Notes: generated by a model not told the origin, from the sequence alone. A stretch of 64,000 nucleotides of DNA from Vibrio diazotrophicus (GCF_038452265.1 NZ_CP151843.1:558001-622000); one strand, 5' to 3'; shown: positions 8,909 to 18,566, counted from the stretch's first letter. Made by a program: numbers and translations.

Positions 8909-9940
8909 ATGTCGCAAAGCAATAAAAAGATAACCATTACAGACGTTGCTCAACACGCCAATGTTTCGGTTACTACTGTGTCACTTGTACTGAGTCAAAA
9001 AGGTCGAATTTCAGCCCAGACAATCGCTCGTGTTCAAAAAGCCATTGATGAGTTGGGGTTTGTTCGAAATCAGACTGCAGCAAACTTACGTACTCAATCG
9101 ACCAAAACGATCGGTTTGATGGTCAACAACAAAAATGACTTTTCGACTTATCGTATGGTGGCGGGAATTAGCGACGTTCTTGAGCAAAATGGATACATGC
9201 TCTATCTGACACAATGCGGACAAAACGCAGAGGTCTACGATCAAAAGCTTCTCACCCTATATCAGCAAGGGGTCGAAGGGATCATCATGTCTCCTATCGA
9301 TGATCAGCATCTGCTATCACTTCGAAAACCAGAAAGCTTTCAAATACCATTAGTTTGTCTATCTTCAGCAAAACTCGATAGCGATATTGATTACATCACT
9401 CCAGACAATACACACAGCGCAAAATTGGCAACAGAGCACCTGATTCGTCAGGGACACCGACGTATCGCTTATGTTGGCGGAACAACTGGCTCTCCATGCA
9501 GAGATGAACGCATCGCTAGCTACCGTTATACGCTAAGCCAATATGGATTACCTTCAAAACAGGAATGGATTTTAGACGGAGATTTCATCTCCGAAGATCT
9601 GGTTCAAGCCGTGAATATGCTACTTACAGAGCAAACTCAAATTACAGCGATCCTCTGTCACGATGCTTCCAGCGCTCTAAGCTGTGTTAACGGTGTTCGA
9701 AAAAGTGGTCGAGAGATAGGAAAAGAACTGTTTATTGATGAGCGCGTAGCCTTAATCAGCTTTGATGATTCTGAACAGCTAATGCTCAATCATCCCTCTT
9801 TGACTTGTGTCTACACAGATCCTTATTCTGTTGGTGAATCTGCTGCACTGCGTTTGCTAGACAGTATTCGTAACCCTTGCGATTCCGATCATAAAAGCAT
9901 GCTACTGCCAGCCAAGTTCATTCATCGGAACTCCGCATAG
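8909..9940 (+). CDS. malI: LacI family repressor, MalI-like
   Basis: This 343-residue protein has an N-terminal LacI helix-turn-helix and hinge (KITITDVAQHANVSVTTVS, residues 9-27, then GFVRNQTAANLR) and a periplasmic-binding-like effector domain. It resembles E. coli MalI, including LVLSQKGRIS and TEHLIRQGHRRIAYVGG. ATG 8909 is chosen because it places the HTH at the N-terminus. It converges with malX, rather than diverging as in E. coli, but MalI-type operators lie upstream of malX. It presumably represses malX; the inducer is unknown. Confidence 0.85.
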   Translation: MSQSNKKITITDVAQHANVSVTTVSLVLSQKGRISAQTIARVQKAIDELGFVRNQTAANLRTQSTKTIGLMVNNKNDFSTYRMVAGISDVLEQNGYMLYLTQCGQNAEVYDQKLLTLYQQGVEGIIMSPIDDQHLLSLRKPESFQIPLVCLSSAKLDSDIDYITPDNTHSAKLATEHLIRQGHRRIAYVGGTTGSPCRDERIASYRYTLSQYGLPSKQEWILDGDFISEDLVQAVNMLLTEQTQITAILCHDASSALSCVNGVRKSGREIGKELFIDERVALISFDDSEQLMLNHPSLTCVYTDPYSVGESAALRLLDSIRNPCDSDHKSMLLPAKFIHRNSA

Positions 9941-9943
9941 AAA

Positions 9944-9967
9944 AAGCGATGGGATACCCCATCGCTT
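9944..9967. terminator. Bidirectional terminator between malI and malX
   Basis: A perfect 10-bp stem AAGCGATGGG / CCCATCGCTT with a 4-nt loop lies between the two convergent genes. There is an A-rich run on the left, which reads as a T run for malX. Confidence 0.8.
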
Positions 9968-9987
9968 CGCAATATGTTACCGCGTCA

Positions 9988-11502
9988 CTATGCCATTTGC
10001 TGTTGCAGTGACTCTATTTGGTCAGAAAGGAACTGTGCTCGTGCACCAAATATGATTTGAATACCAGTATCACCAACATAGACCACGCCTTTCGCACCCA
10101 AGTCGCTCAACGCATCGCGATTCACTTTATCCTTATCTTTCACTTACAACCGTAGGCGCGTAATACACGCGGTTGAGCTTGCAATATTATCCATTCCGCC
10201 GATGGCTAACAAAATTTGTGTCGTGAGTTCTTCATCGGTAATTTCATCCAGATTGTTAGAAACATCCGTTCTACCCGGCGTTTTTACGTCTAGCTTACGG
10301 ATCACTACTCGGAAGACTCCGTAATAGATCATCGCCATAGGGATACCAATGAAGATTACTTTGACCCAATTCGTTTCAAAACCATTTAGTGAAGGCATGA
10401 TGCCAAAAGAAATATAGTCTATCAGCCCTGCCGAGAATGACTTCGCGATATGTGCATCGAGCACATACATCATCATGTATGACAGCCCCGCCATTACAGC
10501 ATTAAACACATACAAAATTGGCGCAACGAATATAAAGGTAAACTCAACAGGCTCAGTAATTCCGGTGATGAAACAGGTCAACGCTGCCGAAAACAAAATA
10601 CCCGCTGCTATTTTTTTGTTCTTCGTGTGTGCCTCGTGATACATCGCCAAACATGCGGCAGGTAATGCAAAAAGCATCAGAGGGAATTCCCCTTGCATAA
10701 ACTTGCCAGCATCGTTGTACGTATCAGAGCTGAATGATTTCACACCATCTGTCAGCATCTTAAACCAAATAGTTTGGTCGCCATTAATAACAGCGCCTGT
10801 TGGTGTCACATACTCACCAAAAGTGAACCAGAATGATGGGTACCATACATGGTGTAAACCCAATGGAATCAGTGCCCTTTCTGTCAATCCGAAGATAAAG
10901 GTAGATAGCATTTGGTTATCGCCATTAACAACGGTGGATAAAGCATCGATACCATTCTGAACGTATTGCCAAACGTAGGGTAAAACTAAACCTAATAGAA
11001 AAGAGTAAAACGCACATGAAATGGCTACGAATCGTTTGCCGGAAAAGAAGCCTAAAAATTCAGGCAATCGAATGTCGTGATAACGCTTATAGCAGTAGGC
11101 CGCTAAGATACCGGAAATCAGGCCACCAAATACGCCCATTTGTAGCGAAGGAATACCAAGTACTAATGCGTATTTACCACCTGCACTTGCCATTTCTGGA
11201 GTAATGCCAAGTAAAGCGCTAATTGTTGAATTGATAATGAGTATTGAAACGGCTGCTGATAGAGCAGCGATCCCAGATTCTGAAGCCAAACCTACCGCAG
11301 AACCAATCGCAAAAAGTAACGGCAAGTTGTCAAATACCACACCACCAGCATGCATCATTAATGGCATGCCAAATTTGTCACCAAACGCAAGTAATAAGCC
11401 TGCGGCTGGAAGTAATGAAATTGGCAACATCAGTGCGCGCCCTATGAGCGATAACTGAGATAGAGGAGTTGCCAATGCCCGCAAATATTTCGTCATATTC
11501 AT
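9988..11502 (-). pseudogene. malX: PTS maltose/glucose-type IIBC component with internal stop codon
   Basis: The full frame is 505 codons, from ATG 11502 to TAG 9988, with one in-frame TAA at 10144-10146 (codon 453). The EIIC membrane domain fills residues 1 to about 400 and has many hydrophobic segments plus GITEPVEF. The EIIB domain begins near residue 425 and has its phospho-acceptor Cys446 in TACITRLRL. The TAA follows this motif directly. The frame then continues with VKDKDKVNRDALSDLGAKGV and on to the normal end, so about 51 residues are lost. The product is a truncated EIIB unless there is readthrough or a sequencing error. Operators and frame are otherwise intact, so the lesion looks recent. 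Confidence 0.85.
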
Positions 11503-11591
11503 TCCTTAAAATTGTAACCACCATGGGAAACACCATGTTTCAACTACAATATGACTCTCTAAAAGGCTTATTTACAAAGTAATCAATTCAA

Positions 11592-11605
11592 GTAAAACGT
11601 TTTAC
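11592..11605. promoter_or_regulatory. MalI-type operator 1 upstream of malX
   Basis: GTAAAACGTTTTAC is a perfect 14-bp palindrome that contains the core of the E. coli MalI recognition sequence (TAAAACGTTTTA). It lies about 90 bp upstream of the malX start. Confidence 0.8.
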
Positions 11606-11624
11606 CTCGCAAACAATAGTTATA

Positions 11625-11640
11625 GATAAAACGTTTTACT
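11625..11640. promoter_or_regulatory. MalI-type operator 2 upstream of malX
   Basis: GATAAAACGTTTTACT shares the 12-bp core TAAAACGTTTTA with operator 1. The centres are 34 bp apart, a little over three helical turns, which allows same-face cooperative binding. Confidence 0.8.
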
Positions 11641-11712
11641 AACACAATTAGTTATATATGAGAACCGCTTACACTCGTTTATGAATATGAATAAATAGGT
11701 CGTTTGCTTTTA

Positions 11713-12411
11713 CTAAAATGCCAGTGAGCCTAGGTTGCTCATCTGCTTTAATACCCAGTGAACTCGCTGCTGCACATAAGGAGTCATGGGTACCGGCTGA
11801 ATTCTGTAAGGATTTGGCAATACAACCGCCAATTGAGCGGCTTGATAAGGCGTTAACTGATGTGCCGAAACACCAAAATAATGCTCACTTGCCGCCTGAA
11901 CGCCGTAAATACCGGGGCCAAACTCAACAACGTTCAAATACATTTCCATGATTCGTTCTTTGCCCCAAACTAACTCGATCAGCAGCGCGATATAAAGTTC
12001 GTAGGCTTTGCGCAGATAAGTATGACTAGGGAACAGAAAGATATTCTTTGCTGTCTGCTGAGTAATGGTACTCGCACCTCTTTTTGGTCCTTGGTCTCCA
12101 CTGCTACTGATCACAGACAGTATTGCCGAAACATCGACGCCCCAATGATAGGGAAATCTCTGGTCTTCCGAAGCCATAATCGCTAAAGGCAACGACGGAG
12201 ATGTGTAATCTATCGATACCCATTGGTGCTGAGTCTGCTCTGGGTATCCCTTGGGAGGAAACAAGGTACGGGATACCTGCCAGCCCCAAGTCGGCGGGTT
12301 CACAAACTTCAAGATAACAACCAGCACCAAAGGCAGACAGAAAGCCACAGTGATCAATGTGACCAATAATCTTCCAATCCTTCTCTTCAATTTTCGGGCA
12401 ATACCTTTCAA
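11713..12411 (-). CDS. mtgA: Monofunctional biosynthetic peptidoglycan transglycosylase
   Basis: This 232-residue GT51 enzyme polymerises lipid II into glycan strands at the periplasmic face. A basic N-terminus precedes a single membrane anchor (about residues 13-35). Catalytic motifs are ASEDQRFPYHWG with the catalytic glutamate, RGASTITQQTAKNIF, and KERIMEMYLNVVEFGPGIYG with the second glutamate region. No transpeptidase domain follows, which separates it from class A PBPs. Length matches MtgA. Confidence 0.93.
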   Translation of the reverse strand: MKGIARKLKRRIGRLLVTLITVAFCLPLVLVVILKFVNPPTWGWQVSRTLFPPKGYPEQTQHQWVSIDYTSPSLPLAIMASEDQRFPYHWGVDVSAILSVISSSGDQGPKRGASTITQQTAKNIFLFPSHTYLRKAYELYIALLIELVWGKERIMEMYLNVVEFGPGIYGVQAASEHYFGVSAHQLTPYQAAQLAVVLPNPYRIQPVPMTPYVQQRVHWVLKQMSNLGSLAF

Positions 12412-12669
12412 ATCTGTACCTTTATATAAAATTGCAATGCTAAGTCATTCACGATCCTTACTTTTCCTAACACTGTAATTGGTTAAGCTATATTGAGGTC
12501 CAATCTCGCGCGCTAGGTTACACGAGATCACCAAACACAATGTTCAGCACATGTAAATTTCATCACTCATTTGTTTTTTGAATGTTTACTATTGAGCAGC
12601 AACAGCCCCTGATTTAGTGCTATCCTCGCCTTGCAACGGCAAAGCTCACTGATAAATAAGGAATGTTTA

Positions 12670-13515
12670 ATGCTCTTAACGCCTGCCATCTGGATATGGT
12701 TACCTCTGATTGCAGCAATCTTCAGCGGGTTCACTCGCCATAAACTCATTACCTTTGTTTTATTGGCGGTAGCATTAGTATGCGCGCTTATCTTTGGGCG
12801 TGTAGAACCGTTGGCAATGGCTATTTCTACCGTTTTACTTTTGGTTGCTCATTGCATTCCTACTTTAGTGACACATAAGCATAATAAGCTGCTTATCAAC
12901 CTTTGTTGGACAGTTGTTATCCTGACTTGTGGCCTTCTATTCTTGCATCGCCTACCCGGTTTCAACAATTTACTGGTTTTGGATCATGTCTATGCGGGTC
13001 CGCAAAGTCTGCCATTTACGATGTACTTAAATTTGGACAAACCGATAGCGTTTTTTTCCCTGCTGTTAGCTTATCCGCAGCTTTTGGGGAATAAACAGAA
13101 ACTTCATTTCAAAGGTGTCTTGCTGGCGATAGTTATGCTCGTAAGTTTGCTTCCCTTAGCCTCTTTAACCGGAGGCTTAAAAGTAGAACCTAGCCTTCCT
13201 GACTGGTGGTGGCTTTTTGCACTCAACAACTTGATGATTACCTGTGTCGCGGAAGAAGCGTTATTTCGTGGGTTGATTCAACAGTCTCTTTCTCGTCGCT
13301 ACGCTTGGTGGATCGGTCTGGTTACCGCAAGCGTGTTGTTTGGGTTGGCTCATATTGGTGGTGGGATGTTACTTGCGCTGTTCGCGACTTTTGCAGGTTT
13401 AGGATATGGACTAATATTCCATTTCACCGGACGACTTTGGTGCTCAGTACTTGCCCACTTTGCATTTAACTTTGCTCATCTTGTTTTCTTTACTTATCCT
13501 GCATTGGCACATTGA
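12670..13515 (+). CDS. CPBP family intramembrane glutamic endopeptidase
   Basis: This 281-residue protein is almost entirely hydrophobic. The Abi/CAAX-protease motifs are EEALFR (Glu195, Glu196), FGLAHIGGG, and HFAFN at the C-terminus, as in the Rce1-like family. ATG 12670 is chosen because AAGGA lies upstream; a TTG frame start at 12631 lacks support. Family members cleave membrane proteins or process peptides; no substrate gene is visible next to it. Confidence 0.85.
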   Translation: MLLTPAIWIWLPLIAAIFSGFTRHKLITFVLLAVALVCALIFGRVEPLAMAISTVLLLVAHCIPTLVTHKHNKLLINLCWTVVILTCGLLFLHRLPGFNNLLVLDHVYAGPQSLPFTMYLNLDKPIAFFSLLLAYPQLLGNKQKLHFKGVLLAIVMLVSLLPLASLTGGLKVEPSLPDWWWLFALNNLMITCVAEEALFRGLIQQSLSRRYAWWIGLVTASVLFGLAHIGGGMLLALFATFAGLGYGLIFHFTGRLWCSVLAHFAFNFAHLVFFTYPALAH

Positions 13516-13682
13516 GTGGTAGTTGTGGTAACAATGCACTCAATGAGTTCAGGCAGAATTCTAAGTAACTGGTTTATTCGGCACTTATCATTTGTTTCGA
13601 TACGTTGTATCGTACGCAGTCTTAACAGGATTAACGTCTTAGTTTCCGTAGCCAAACGCATTCAAACAAGAGAATTCAATAT

Positions 13683-14489
13683 ATGTCACAACGTAACATC
13701 AAATTTATTGCAACCGATATGGACGGAACACTTCTCAACGGCCGCGGACAGCTTGACCCTGAATTTTTTACGCTTCACCCAAAGCTCGTCGAGAAAGACA
13801 TCATATTTGCCGCGGCTTCAGGCCGACAGTACTACAGCTTGCTGGATACCTTTTCAGATGTGAAAGACCAGATCATGTTTATTGCTGAAAACGGCACCTT
13901 GGTGATGCATAAAGGCCAAGAGCTTTACAGTCTGCCTTTAGACTCAGCAGTCATTAATGATTTGATTGCAGCAGCTCGTTCGATCGACGGCGCACACATT
14001 GTTCTTTGTGGTAAACGTTCCGCCTACATAGAAACGGAAGATCAACGTGCTCGAGAGGAAGTGCAGAAATACTACCACCGTTGTGAAATCGTTGAAGATT
14101 TAACGACTATCGAAGACGATTTCTTGAAAGTTGCAATTTGTCACTTTGAAGGTTCAGAAAAGCATGTTTTCCCTGTGATTAACCCTGCTTTCGGTGATAC
14201 TCAAAAAGTCGTGGTCAGTGCAAAAATCTGGCTAGATGTAATGAACCCTGCCGCCTCCAAGGGCGACGCTATTGCCTATCTGCAAAATCAACTTGGCTTT
14301 ACTTCCCAAGAAACGATGAGCTTCGGTGACTACTTTAATGATGTGGAAATGCTACAAGCCAGCTACCACTCTTATGCGGTAGAAAACGCCCATGAAGAGG
14401 TTAAATCTTTTGCTCGCTTCAGCGCACCGAGCAACGACGACAGTGGCGTACTAGTGGTGCTAAAAGAATTATTAAAAGAACTCGACTAA
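13683..14489 (+). CDS. Cof-type HAD family hydrolase
   Basis: This 268-residue cytoplasmic phosphatase has HAD motif I DMDGTLLN with the nucleophile aspartate near residue 12, motif II in FAAASGR, a lysine in motif III near AASKGDA, and motif IV FGDYFNDVEML. A C2-type cap domain sits between motifs II and III. Such enzymes dephosphorylate sugar phosphates or flavin and PLP precursors; the exact substrate cannot be predicted. It appears monocistronic. Confidence 0.9.
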   Translation: MSQRNIKFIATDMDGTLLNGRGQLDPEFFTLHPKLVEKDIIFAAASGRQYYSLLDTFSDVKDQIMFIAENGTLVMHKGQELYSLPLDSAVINDLIAAARSIDGAHIVLCGKRSAYIETEDQRAREEVQKYYHRCEIVEDLTTIEDDFLKVAICHFEGSEKHVFPVINPAFGDTQKVVVSAKIWLDVMNPAASKGDAIAYLQNQLGFTSQETMSFGDYFNDVEMLQASYHSYAVENAHEEVKSFARFSAPSNDDSGVLVVLKELLKELD

Positions 14490-14531
14490 CGATCACTAGC
14501 AAGTAAAGGACAAGAAGAGAGCCATACAGTC

Positions 14532-14969
14532 TTAAAGCTCATTTTCGTCTCGTGCTAAACGGGCTTGTGCAATAGTACAGCCCGTTTTGTCCATCAATTC
14601 TGCCAGAGTAATATTTTCATTTTTCGAAATCAGAGCGGCTAACCGTTCAGGAAGAGAAGCTTGCTCATAAGGTTTCAGAGCCTCACTGATTTTTTCAACT
14701 ATGAATGGCGTATCTGTAACTATGCCAGCGACTTTAAGCTGTTGGTTGTAGTCAGATAGTTGCTCGAAAAAACCTGATATCTGCCAGTTCCTTGAGCGTC
14801 GGATCCTTTTAAGCTCACATTTGTGCTCAGTTGCAATTGCTTTTAACTCTTTCGTTTTTTCGCCGCCGATACGTCGAACTAAAGAAGGAAAAAAGACCGT
14901 TATTTTTTCGCGCTCAGTACTCAAGGTTTTCAAAACCGCAACCAACACCTTTAAAACACATTGAGCCAA
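14532..14969 (-). CDS. Small protein of the RRF_GI (ribosome-recycling-factor-like) family, tentative
   Basis: The frame gives 145 residues, with the motif SLVRRIGGEKTKELKAIATE then CELKRIRRSRNWQISG, which I recall from a Vibrio family annotated as ribosome-recycling-factor-like (RRF_GI). That family is not the essential recycling factor Frr. The C-terminal 45 residues look like a helix-turn-helix (LAELMDKTGCTIAQARLARD). The start is uncertain: TTG 14969 opens the frame, but a TTG at 14924 just before STEREK would fit the conserved core better. Function unknown. Confidence 0.6.
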   Translation of the reverse strand: MAQCVLKVLVAVLKTLSTEREKITVFFPSLVRRIGGEKTKELKAIATEHKCELKRIRRSRNWQISGFFEQLSDYNQQLKVAGIVTDTPFIVEKISEALKPYEQASLPERLAALISKNENITLAELMDKTGCTIAQARLARDENEL

Positions 14970-15092
14970 TTATCACGTCACTCATCTCCAAACACAACTT
15001 TGTTTGCACTCTCCAATTACTAGCACTTTGCTTGTGTATATTGATCTAACAAAGTCGCCGTGGTCACAAATTAAACTGCAATAGATGAAATA

Positions 15093-15112
15093 TTGTTCTA
15101 TTTATGGAACAA
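15093..15112. promoter_or_regulatory. Inverted repeat upstream of psuK
   Basis: TTGTTC (15093-15098) faces GAACAA (15107-15112) about 70 bp before the kinase start. It is a possible operator for the HTH domain carried by PsuK itself. Weak evidence. Confidence 0.3.
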
Positions 15113-15178
15113 GTCCGTATTCCACAACACGAATAGCAACAAGTCGATAATATGGACATATGTTTGATAAACGGATAT

Positions 15179-16279
15179 ATGTTTGTGACACCTAGAGAGC
15201 AGCAGATACTCGCCATATTGCGCGAGAACCCAATGATTCAACAACAGGAACTGGCGGATCAACTGATGATCAGTCGCAGTGCGATTGCCGGTCACATCAT
15301 GAACTTAACCAATAAAGGACTAATTAAAGGCAAAGGTTATATTCTTGCCTCGCAAAAAACTGCGATTGTTATTGGCGGTGCCAATATGGATCTTTGTGGC
15401 AAGGCTTCTGTACCTTTGCTCAATGGTGATTCGAATCCGGGCACACTTCATTACAGCCCTGGAGGCGTTGCTCGTAACATTGCGGACAACTTAGCTCGAC
15501 TTGGTAGCAAAGTCGAATTGATCAGCAGTATAGGCAACGACCAGTGGGGAGAACAATTAGTCTCTGCCTGCATAGATGCAGGCGTTGGTGTTAGCCACCT
15601 TCTACGTTGCCAACAAGGCAGAACGGCGACCTATCTCTCTATTCATGACAATGAAGGTGAAATGCAAATCGCACTGAATGACATGAAAGTATTGGAGCAA
15701 CTCAATGCTGAACAACTGACCAAGCATAAGTCTCTTATCTCACACAGTGATTTAGTTGTAATCGATGCAAACCTGAGTGAAGACGCGCTCTCCTACCTGT
15801 TTAACTGTATCGACAATACACGTATCTATGTCGATCCTGTTTCTGCAAACAAAGCGTTAAAACTCAAACCCTATTTAGCTCAAATCGATTTATTAAAACC
15901 CAACCTTATTGAGGCCGAGCTTCTTTCCGGTATCAAAGTGACGTCTGAAGATGACTACCCTCGAATTTGCGATGCGCTACATCATCTTGGTGTAAAAGAA
16001 GTGGTTCTAAGCCTTGGTTCAAAAGGCATCTTTGCTAGCAACCAAAAAGAGACCTTTAGACTCAAACCAAGAACCACTAGCGTAACTAACGTTACAGGTG
16101 CTGGCGATGCATTAATGGCTGGGCTAGCACACGCCACTTTAGAGATGTGGTCTTGGAAAAAGAGTATCGAATTTGCTTTTAGTTGCGCTGAACTTGCAAC
16201 GCAATCTTATGACACTATCAACCCGCGCATGTCAGACCGCGCAGTCAAACGTTTAATGGAGGTGAACCATGCTGAATGA
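15179..16279 (+). CDS. psuK: HTH-fused PfkB carbohydrate kinase, probable pseudouridine kinase
   Basis: This protein of about 366 residues starts with a winged HTH (TPREQQILAILRENPMIQQQ, then LADQLMISRSAIAGHIMNL) followed by a ribokinase-fold domain. Kinase signatures are SPGGVARNIADNLARLG and NVTGAGDALMAGL with the catalytic aspartate. It overlaps psuG by 11 bp, which identifies the substrate as pseudouridine. The product is pseudouridine 5'-phosphate. Starts at 15152 and 15179 are both possible; 15179 places the HTH at the N-terminus. The HTH suggests it may also regulate its own operon. Confidence 0.85.
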   Translation: MFVTPREQQILAILRENPMIQQQELADQLMISRSAIAGHIMNLTNKGLIKGKGYILASQKTAIVIGGANMDLCGKASVPLLNGDSNPGTLHYSPGGVARNIADNLARLGSKVELISSIGNDQWGEQLVSACIDAGVGVSHLLRCQQGRTATYLSIHDNEGEMQIALNDMKVLEQLNAEQLTKHKSLISHSDLVVIDANLSEDALSYLFNCIDNTRIYVDPVSANKALKLKPYLAQIDLLKPNLIEAELLSGIKVTSEDDYPRICDALHHLGVKEVVLSLGSKGIFASNQKETFRLKPRTTSVTNVTGAGDALMAGLAHATLEMWSWKKSIEFAFSCAELATQSYDTINPRMSDRAVKRLMEVNHAE

Positions 16280-17189
16280 TTTTCTTGATATCCACCCTGA
16301 AGTACGCGCTGCATTAGACAATAATCAGCCTGTGGTTGCCCTAGAATCAACCATCATTTCTCATGGTATGCCGTACCCACAAAACGTAGAAACCGCATTA
16401 AAGGTTTCGAACACTGTTCGTGAATCAGGTGCAACACCAGCGACAATCGCTATCATCAACGGTCGCCTCAAAGTGGGTTTAACTCCGGAAGAAATTGAAC
16501 TGCTGGGCAAAGCGGGTCAAAGCGTGGCTAAAGTCAGCCGTCGAGATATCCCGTTTATTGTGGCAGCAGGAAAACACGGTGCAACAACGGTGGCAGCGAC
16601 TATGATCTTAGCGGATATGGCTGGCGTTCGTGTATTTGCTACTGGCGGTATCGGTGGCGTGCATCGTGGCGCAGAAACCACCTTTGATGTTTCAGCAGAT
16701 CTTCAAGAACTTGCTCAAACCAATGTAGCCGTGGTTTGCGCAGGCGCGAAATCGATACTCGATCTTGGTCTGACTCTAGAGTACCTAGAAACTCATGGCG
16801 TACCTGTGATTGGATATCAAACTGAAAGTTTGCCTGCGTTTTATACCCAATCCAGTGACTTCAAAGTTGACTACCGACTAGATTCAGCGAGCGATATTGC
16901 TTCTGTATTAAAAGCCAAGCAGAAGCTGGGTTTAAAAGGCGGTGCAGTTATTACCAATCCAATTCCTACTGAATTTGCTATGCCAAAAAATGTGATTGAT
17001 AGTGCTATTGAACAAGCTCTGCGCGAAGCGGATGAACAAGGCATTCACGGCAAAGCTTCAACACCGTTCCTACTCGCTCGTGTTTGTGAACTTACTGGTG
17101 GAGACAGCTTAAACAGCAATATTCAACTTGTACTTAACAATGCAAGACTGGCATCCGCTATCGCTATCGCTATCGCTTATTGCGCATAG
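16269..17189 (+). CDS. psuG: Pseudouridine-5'-phosphate glycosidase
   Basis: This 306-residue enzyme cleaves the C-C glycosidic bond of pseudouridine 5'-phosphate to uracil and ribose 5-phosphate. Signature segments include VALESTIISHGMPYPQN, GKHGATTVAATM with the catalytic lysine, FATGGIGGVHRGAE and TNPIPTEFAMP. ATG 16269 has GGAGGTG upstream and overlaps psuK by 11 bp, implying translational coupling. No PsuT-type transporter is adjacent. A GCTATC-type hexamer repeat sits near the 3' end. Confidence 0.95.
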   Translation: MLNDFLDIHPEVRAALDNNQPVVALESTIISHGMPYPQNVETALKVSNTVRESGATPATIAIINGRLKVGLTPEEIELLGKAGQSVAKVSRRDIPFIVAAGKHGATTVAATMILADMAGVRVFATGGIGGVHRGAETTFDVSADLQELAQTNVAVVCAGAKSILDLGLTLEYLETHGVPVIGYQTESLPAFYTQSSDFKVDYRLDSASDIASVLKAKQKLGLKGGAVITNPIPTEFAMPKNVIDSAIEQALREADEQGIHGKASTPFLLARVCELTGGDSLNSNIQLVLNNARLASAIAIAIAYCA

Positions 17190-17215
17190 ACTGGATAAAT
17201 ACCAGCCCCAAATAG

Positions 17216-17236
17216 TGCCCACTTATTGAGTGGGCA
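17216..17236. terminator. Hairpin after psuG
   Basis: TGCCCACT (17216-17223) pairs with AGTGGGCA (17229-17236). It lacks a clear T run on the plus strand, so its terminator status is moderate. Confidence 0.5.
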
Positions 17237-17311
17237 TTGACATATTGCTACCAATCTCAACAACTAAACACTGTTTTTCGAAAGATCGTCCAATTGATCA
17301 TCGAAGAAGAA

Positions 17312-18466
17312 CTATTCATGATTCGTTGTTTGCTCAGGAATATAGCGATTCAACCGGTCGACTTTTCTATTCTTAGAAAAGAACGCTTCAAACTCAACGA
17401 AAATTCCGGGGTTAAGCTTGTAATCATATTCTCTCGGTACTTCGATTTGAGGAGTAACAGTTAGAAATAGCCAGTTCTTATAGAGTTTCTGTATCCAAGA
17501 GGCCGATAACCAGATGTTACTCACTTCATCTTCATCATAAGGTAAGACGCTAATCCCTAACGAATACTGCAGAAGTTGTTTTTCGCTCAGGCGATCAAAG
17601 TATTGAGCTTGATGGAGAACTTCCCATTTATCATCATCGTAAAGATATTGAGCACTAGAACCGATAGTGAATATCTGCCCCGCGGCTTTGTCGACATCGT
17701 AGTAAAAATTCAGAGTACTGAGCGATCCCAGCCCTTTGGAGTTAAAGTAGAAGAATTCCTGACTCACTTGAGTTGTCCAAGTATCCGATATCTCAGCCAC
17801 CCTATAGATTTCGGTCCGGGCAAACGGATCCAGAGGAAGTCTTATCTTGATGCCGATATCAAAACTGGTTATCCAGTGACTGAGCTTCTCATCTTGAAGA
17901 CGAATACCACCAAATGCACCTTTTGAATCTGGGTTAGATGTATTCAGACCACGCTGCTTACTCTCTAGATCATCATAATCATCGGGGTCGGTTTCAAAGA
18001 TAATCTTCCAGTTGTGCTCGGTGTGGGGTAAATCAATGCGAACCGAAATTCTCTCGTCAGTATCTAAGTATCCACGATGCGAATATTTACCGGAAGACAC
18101 GATCTTGATATAGCTCTTATTTGGAAAAGGTTCTTCATCCTCTTCCTTAGCTAGGCCATGATCGATAAACTCACTAAAGTCCAGTACCAAATCAGACAGG
18201 AACTCGTTAGTTTCATCAACCCACGAGAACTCTTCTTCAGTAAGCGGTACTGAATAACGCAAGTCTGAGTTCGATCGCTCGAAATCAGTGGTATCTGGAA
18301 CGGCTCCAGTTGGTATTGCTAGCGCACAAAATGGCAGAGCTGTAAGTATTGCAATATAAGCGTGTTGAGCTATTGCTTTACAAATTTTTCTTCCCCAAAA
18401 AACCTGAACAATCTCTGAATTTTGATGCCTAATACCTGTACGTTTACAAATATTTATATGCAACAT
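17312..18466 (-). CDS. Exported protein, probable outer-membrane beta-barrel, unknown function
   Basis: This 384-residue protein has an extended N-terminus and then a hydrophobic signal segment (AYIAILTALPFCALA, about residues 37-51). The mature part is rich in alternating aromatic/polar strands separated by acidic turns (for example WKIIFETDPDDYDD and WLFLTVTPQIEVP), as in outer-membrane barrels. I recognise no named family. The start at 18466 follows AAGGA closely. It is divergent from a DUF3108-like exported protein, with 100 bp between starts, so the two may share a promoter region and a pathway. Confidence 0.6.
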   Translation of the reverse strand: MLHINICKRTGIRHQNSEIVQVFWGRKICKAIAQHAYIAILTALPFCALAIPTGAVPDTTDFERSNSDLRYSVPLTEEEFSWVDETNEFLSDLVLDFSEFIDHGLAKEEDEEPFPNKSYIKIVSSGKYSHRGYLDTDERISVRIDLPHTEHNWKIIFETDPDDYDDLESKQRGLNTSNPDSKGAFGGIRLQDEKLSHWITSFDIGIKIRLPLDPFARTEIYRVAEISDTWTTQVSQEFFYFNSKGLGSLSTLNFYYDVDKAAGQIFTIGSSAQYLYDDDKWEVLHQAQYFDRLSEKQLLQYSLGISVLPYDEDEVSNIWLSASWIQKLYKNWLFLTVTPQIEVPREYDYKLNPGIFVEFEAFFSKNRKVDRLNRYIPEQTTNHE

Positions 18467-18566
18467 AAGTCCTTATTATTTTTTTGTATCAGTTAGGACA
18501 ATTTCATTAATTCGTATAGATTTATAAATATGGTTGTAGCTTAGCCAGCCTTTAAATGTGGGTCTT

